Both the position numbers and the translations under genes were made by a program. 64,000 nt of DNA. Origin: Pirellulaceae bacterium (GTDB lineage: Bacteria > Planctomycetota > Planctomycetia > Pirellulales > Pirellulaceae). Shown here one piece after another: positions 58,901 to 64,000 of the stretch (position 1 is the first letter of the stretch; every line of letters begins with the position of its first letter). The stretch is from contig BPJU01000017.1 in NCBI GenBank assembly GCA_026004775.1, forward strand, positions 87,008 to 151,007, given 5' to 3'. The notes under the pieces were generated by a model that had not been told where the DNA came from, did not search any database, and worked only from the letters and a program-made list of their open reading frames with translations.

Positions 58901-61900
58901 CGCTTAGAAGAGTCGCCTCGATTGGGAGAGGATTGAAACTCGCGGACCTTGCAGTGCACCGCACGGCTGCTCTTAGAAGAGTCGCCTCGATTGGGAGAGG
59001 ATTGAAACCTCGATCCGCGGCCCCCGCGGCAGCCGTCGCTTAGAAGAGTCGCCTCGATTGGGAGAGGATTGAAACTCGAGCTACGCCCTCCGGCTAGCCT
59101 CGGCCGCTTAGAAGAGTCGCCTCGATTGGGAGAGGATTGAAACCACGTGTGGCCGCCTGCCATCGAATGCTCCGCTCTTAGAAGAGTCGCCTCGATTGGG
59201 AGAGGATTGAAACAGCCTGACGATTGCCCGCATCTGCCGGCTCCTTAGAAGAGTCGCCTCGATTGGGAGAGGATTGAAACCTGGCGACCCATAGCGTCGC
59301 TGCCCGTGTCGCCTTAGAAGAGTCGCCTCGATTGGGAGAGGATTGAAACGCTGCCGGAGTCTCCGGCACGACCTCCCATCTTAGAAGAGTCGCCTCGATT
59401 GGGAGAGGATTGAAACCCGCATGGCACTGCCGTCTGTCGCCGTCGCTTAGAAGAGTCGCCTCGATTGGGAGAGGATTGAAACACGCGCCTGCGACCGTCC
59501 TTCGCCGCTTGCTTAGAAGAGTCGCCTCGATTGGGAGAGGATTGAAACGCTGCCGTCATGCGCCGCGGTGATCCGTCGCACTTAGAAGAGTCGCCTCGAT
59601 TGGGAGAGGATTGAAACCCGTATCTCGACCAGATCCAACGATGCCGCCGCTTAGAAGAGTCGCCTCGATTGGGAGAGGATTGAAACCATCAGCATTGCGG
59701 CTGCTGGCACCACGCACCTTAGAAGAGTCGCCTCGATTGGGAGAGGATTGAAACTCCTGCTCCAGCCAGTGTCACGACCCTGGCCTTAGAAGAGTCGCCT
59801 CGATTGGGAGAGGATTGAAACCTTCCGGCGTGCTGCGAATGCCCTCGGGCCTTAGAAGAGTCGCCTCGATTGGGAGAGGATTGAAACTGTATCCGTCCGT
59901 AACCATACGATGACGGATCCCTTAGAAGAGTCGCCTCGATTGGGAGAGGATTGAAACTTGTCCGTCCGTACGCCTACGATGCGCGTCACCTTAGAAGAGT
60001 CGCCTCGATTGGGAGAGGATTGAAACTCGCGTCCATGCCGTCAATTCTGGCATAGACCTGCTTAGAAGAGTCGCCTCGATTGGGAGAGGATTGAAACACC
60101 GCCGTCAACGCGGTTCCATCGCCTGCCTTAGAAGAGTCGCCTCGATTGGGAGAGGATTGAAACTCCTCCCGTGCGGTCACCACGGCCCGAGAGCTTAGAA
60201 GAGTCGCCTCGATTGGGAGAGGATTGAAACACCTGGCGCCGCCATCTGCTCTACGCGCGTCTGCTTAGAAGAGTCGCCTCGATTGGGAGAGGATTGAAAC
60301 ATCGGATCCGGCGCTGCGTGCGTACGGCTCGCATCTTAGAAGAGTCGCCTCGATTGGGAGAGGATTGAAACGTCTCGTCCCACTGGACGTCGACGACTCC
60401 GCTCCTTAGAAGAGTCGCCTCGATTGGGAGAGGATTGAAACTCTGGCTCTACGAGCAGCGTTGCTCGGCCGTCGCTTAGAAGAGTCGCCTCGATTGGGAG
60501 AGGATTGAAACTCGCATCGGCTACCGCGTGCATCAGTCGGCCTTCTTAGAAGAGTCGCCTCGATTGGGAGAGGATTGAAACTCCGGCCGACGCCCTCAGA
60601 CTGGACTTGACTCCTTAGAAGAGTCGCCTCGATTGGGAGAGGATTGAAACTGCGACTGGCTGCCATGGCTAGCCCTCCTTGCGCTTAGAAGAGTCGCCTC
60701 GATTGGGAGAGGATTGAAACTCCGAGCTCCCGACTCAGGCCGGACTACGGTGCCTTAGAAGAGTCGCCTCGATTGGGAGAGGATTGAAACTACGCAGTGC
60801 GGACGTCAGCTCACCGCAGGTCACTTAGAAGAGTCGCCTCGATTGGGAGAGGATTGAAACGCTCTCAGGCGCCGACAGACGTCGACAGCTCCTTAGAAGA
60901 GTCGCCTCGATTGGGAGAGGATTGAAACTCCTTGTCGCCACCTCCGAACGTGCACGCGACTTAGAAGAGTCGCCTCGATTGGGAGAGGATTGAAACTGAG
61001 CCCGGAACACGACCGCGATCCCCGGGCTGCTTAGAAGAGTCGCCTCGATTGGGAGAGGATTGAAACTCGCGTCATCCTCGACGCCTTCAGACGCTATCGT
61101 CTTAGAAGAGTCGCCTCGATTGGGAGAGGATTGAAACTGCTAGCGGCTTGACACGGCTGATCTCGGCGGTCTTAGAAGAGTCGCCTCGATTGGGAGAGGA
61201 TTGAAACATTGCCCGCGGACTGACCTCTTGACGCGGTAGCTTAGAAGAGTCGCCTCGATTGGGAGAGGATTGAAACCGGTCGAGCGCCACGGCGTGAGCC
61301 TTGCTCCGCTTAGAAGAGTCGCCTCGATTGGGAGAGGATTGAAACGCTCGCCGCGTCATACCGCGGACTTGTACCTCTCTTAGAAGAGTCGCCTCGATTG
61401 GGAGAGGATTGAAACTCGCGGCCACCACGGGCTTCAGACAGGTCTTATCCACTTAGAAGAGTCGCCTCGATTGGGAGAGGATTGAAACGCCCCGCGTGGG
61501 CCGCGCTATGCCACGGCTGCGCTTAGAAGAGTCGCCTCGATTGGGAGAGGATTGAAACCAGCGATCTCCGGTGCATCGGACCTCGATCCGGCCTTAGAAG
61601 AGTCGCCTCGATTGGGAGAGGATTGAAACTGGCACGTCTCTGCTACAGCCCGCTAGTACCATCTTAGAAGAGTCGCCTCGATTGGGAGAGGATTGAAACA
61701 TGCGCATAGCGGCCTATGCCACTAGTACGCCTTAGAAGAGTCGCCTCGATTGGGAGAGGATTGAAACTCTAGCCAGTGCACTCGGCGTGCGGCTTCGTCT
61801 CTTAGAAGAGTCGCCTCGATTGGGAGAGGATTGAAACATGCGACTTATTGCGTGCACGCAACAGCCGTCCTTAGAAGAGTCGCCTCGATTGGGAGAGGAT

Positions 61901-64000
61901 TGAAACTCCGGCTCAGCGCCGGGCACTAAGTAGCCGTGCTTAGAAGAGTCGCCTCGATTGGGAGAGGATTGAAACCATCGCGCCAGTCCGCGCCACAGCG
62001 TTGTGCGCCTTAGAAGAGTCGCCTCGATTGGGAGAGGATTGAAACAGCTCGTCCGGAGCTGCCGAACTCCTGGATCGCTCGCTTAGAAGAGTCGCCTCGA
62101 TTGGGAGAGGATTGAAACCGCCGCTTGACTCGCTCCTCCAGGCTCTGATGCTTAGAAGAGTCGCCTCGATTGGGAGAGGATTGAAACGCTCGTCAACCGC
62201 CCGTCCAGCTCGTGCCCGCTTAGAAGAGTCGCCTCGATTGGGAGAGGATTGAAACCTGCTGCAGGCAGCATCCGACCAGCCACCTGCCTTAGAAGAGTCG
62301 CCTCGATTGGGAGAGGATTGAAACTCTTCGACCATGCACACGGCGGCTCGCCGCATCCTTAGAAGAGTCGCCTCGATTGGGAGAGGATTGAAACCGCGGA
62401 CGAAGCTCGTGCCTCAGATCTCGCTTAGAAGAGTCGCCTCGATTGGGAGAGGATTGAAACGTACCCGCGCAATGACTCGCCAACCGTTCACGACTTAGAA
62501 GAGTCGCCTCGATTGGGAGAGGATTGAAACGACGACCTGCGCCCAATGCAGGCTTCTCGTCCTTAGAAGAGTCGCCTCGATTGGGAGAGGATTGAAACTG
62601 CTCAGCTCGCGGATCCGTCGCACGGGGCGTCTTAGAAGAGTCGCCTCGATTGGGAGAGGATTGAAACTCCTCATGCGGGATACACCGAAATAGTGCCTCC
62701 TTAGAAGAGTCGCCTCGATTGGGAGAGGATTGAAACGGCTGCACTGCCGTGCACCGAGTACCGATAGCACTTAGAAGAGTCGCCTCGATTGGGAGAGGAT
62801 TGAAACCATTGTGGCGACTCAGTAGCTCTGCGCTATCCCTCCTTAGAAGAGTCGCCTCGATTGGGAGAGGATTGAAACCATCCTCACGTGCTCGCATATC
62901 GTTGGACGATCTGCTTAGAAGAGTCGCCTCGATTGGGAGAGGATTGAAACTACACTGTCCGCTTCAGCGATAACCTTCTATCCGCTTAGAAGAGTCGCCT
63001 CGATTGGGAGAGGATTGAAACGATCGTAAGCGCCTCCTGGCTCGCAATTCCTCCTTAGAAGAGTCGCCTCGATTGGGAGAGGATTGAAACGCACCACCGT
63101 CTCCTCGGGCACGTCATCGCTCATCTTAGAAGAGTCGCCTCGATTGGGAGAGGATTGAAACTCCGCAGCGCCGTCTTGGCCGCTAACCTTGCTTAGAAGA
63201 GTCGCCTCGATTGGGAGAGGATTGAAACGTCGCAGACCTCGTAACGACTCGTGCATCGCACTTAGAAGAGTCGCCTCGATTGGGAGAGGATTGAAACCAG
63301 TACCGATACGAGCCCGTGCAGTCACCACCGGTCCTTAGAAGAGTCGCCTCGATTGGGAGAGGATTGAAACCTCGATGGTGACGCTCCATGTCTGCGTACC
63401 GCGCTTAGAAGAGTCGCCTCGATTGGGAGAGGATTGAAACATGCACCGCTTCGGCGGCTGCCGTCCGCAGCTCTTAGAAGAGTCGCCTCGATTGGGAGAG
63501 GATTGAAACATTGCTCGCAGACCAGTCGTTACATTCTTCGGCCTCTTAGAAGAGTCGCCTCGATTGGGAGAGGATTGAAACACCTTCGAGAACGGATTTC
63601 TGCCAGCGGCTTAGAAGAGTCGCCTCGATTGGGAGAGGATTGAAACTGCGCATCCGACGCCGCTCAAACTGCGAAGCCGCTTAGAAGAGTCGCCTCGATT
63701 GGGAGAGGATTGAAACATCCGCTGAGAGGCACCCAAAGTCGTACCGCCCGTCTTAGAAGAGTCGCCTCGATTGGGAGAGGATTGAAACCACGTCACGCCG
63801 CGTCTACCTGTCGGCTGCGCCTTAGAAGAGTCGCCTCGATTGGGAGAGGATTGAAACGCCTCTCATTCAAACTCGCCGGCCTCGATCAGTCTTAGAAGAG
63901 TCGCCTCGATTGGGAGAGGATTGAAACCTCCGCATACTGCACCTGGGATAGTTCCGGACTACGCTTAGAAGAGTCGCCTCGATTGGGAGAGGATTGAAAC
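49899..64000 (+). CRISPR. Very large CRISPR array, about 208 repeats, continues past the window
   Basis: I count 208 copies of a 37-bp repeat starting CTTAGAAGAGTCG and ending GGATTGAAAC, with 207 spacers. All copies look identical by eye. CCTC (positions 14-17) and GAGG (26-29) give a weak internal stem, and ATTGAAAC is a typical type I/III 5' handle, so crRNA is made from the plus strand with the leader at 49680-49898. Spacers average about 30 nt in the first half and about 33 nt near the right edge. The first six total 175 nt with 20 A, 30 T, 53 G and 72 C. Many are self-complementary. The array ends with a whole repeat at the window edge, and neither the trailing end nor any cas gene is visible. 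The type cannot be fixed from the repeat alone. Confidence 0.97.

Noticed and set aside
50164..63895. Dozens of open frames across the CRISPR array, with repeated peptides such as FQSSPNRGDSSK, FNPLPIEATLLR and RRVASIGRGLK
   Set aside because: They are translations of the 37-bp repeat and change only where spacers lie; each starts and stops at array boundaries, not at gene signals.
49899..64000. Idea that the whole array is a protein-coding tandem-repeat gene
   Set aside because: Unit length varies (about 65-73 nt), so the frame is broken at nearly every unit. Constant repeats with variable spacers, a leader and a crRNA-type handle fit CRISPR.
49936..64000. Strong claim that all spacers are hairpins
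   Set aside because: High GC makes 5-bp stems common by chance (my estimate is about a quarter of spacers). Only the long-stem and short-loop cases look enriched, and that needs computation.

Overview
The window looks like a chromosomal segment of a Planctomycetota bacterium, probably a Pirellulales-like lineage. The evidence is the mix of families: PSD1-type cytochrome/DUF1549/DUF1553 proteins, two DUF1501 proteins, a sulfatase, an LEPR-XLL surface protein, a tandem DUF3467 protein, and a Ser/Thr kinase with DFN in place of DFG next to an ECF sigma factor. Genes run on both strands and are moderately GC-rich.

Layout. 1-2.9 kb: the 3' end of miaB, a small membrane protein and two overlapping GT4 glycosyltransferases. 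3.0-9.9 kb (minus): an apparent operon of a secreted cytochrome c/WD40 protein, a PSD1 protein, an ABC ATPase and an ABC-2 permease. 10.4-13.4 kb (plus): ECF sigma factor and a kinase-TM-TPR protein. 13.6-22.7 kb: an LEPR-XLL protein, a phosphatase, and a minus-strand operon of ABC ATPase, FtsX permease, HlyD adaptor, SDR dehydrogenase and a heme/sorbosone dehydrogenase-like protein. 23.1-29.7 kb (plus): DUF1501, PSD1, MBL-fold and DUF1501 genes. 29.8-34.9 kb: sulfatase, GGCT-fold protein, LOG-family protein, a secreted protein preceded by a cobalamin-riboswitch-like leader, and a CbiX-like protein. 34.9-38.3 kb: a RAYT-like (Y1 transposase family) protein that appears to lack its HUH motif, flanked by palindromic REP-like and GGTGCC-type repeats and then a gene-poor 1.3 kb. 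38.4-49.3 kb: quinone oxidoreductase, DUF3467 protein, a three-part AmmeMemoRadiSam fusion, thiolase, DinB-like protein, MutY, an unknown protein, a MetE-like protein and a RimK-like ATP-grasp ligase.

From 49,899 to the window end (and beyond) lies one very large CRISPR array. I count 208 repeats of 37 bp, identical by eye, with 207 spacers. Upstream is a leader carrying a perfect TGTGA-N6-TCACA operator and a TTGACA-17-TATCTT promoter that abuts the first repeat. No cas gene is in the window. The spacers are the strangest thing here: leader-proximal ones are short (about 30 nt), about 71% GC, A-poor, built from a small vocabulary of CTGC/TCGC/GCCG words and often self-complementary, while distal ones are longer (about 33 nt) and look more like ordinary DNA.

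Three genes (PSD1 at 5-8 kb, WD40 at 8.4-9.9 kb, kinase at 11.3-13.4 kb) each need one single-base frameshift to join their parts. That suggests either sequence errors or recent decay.
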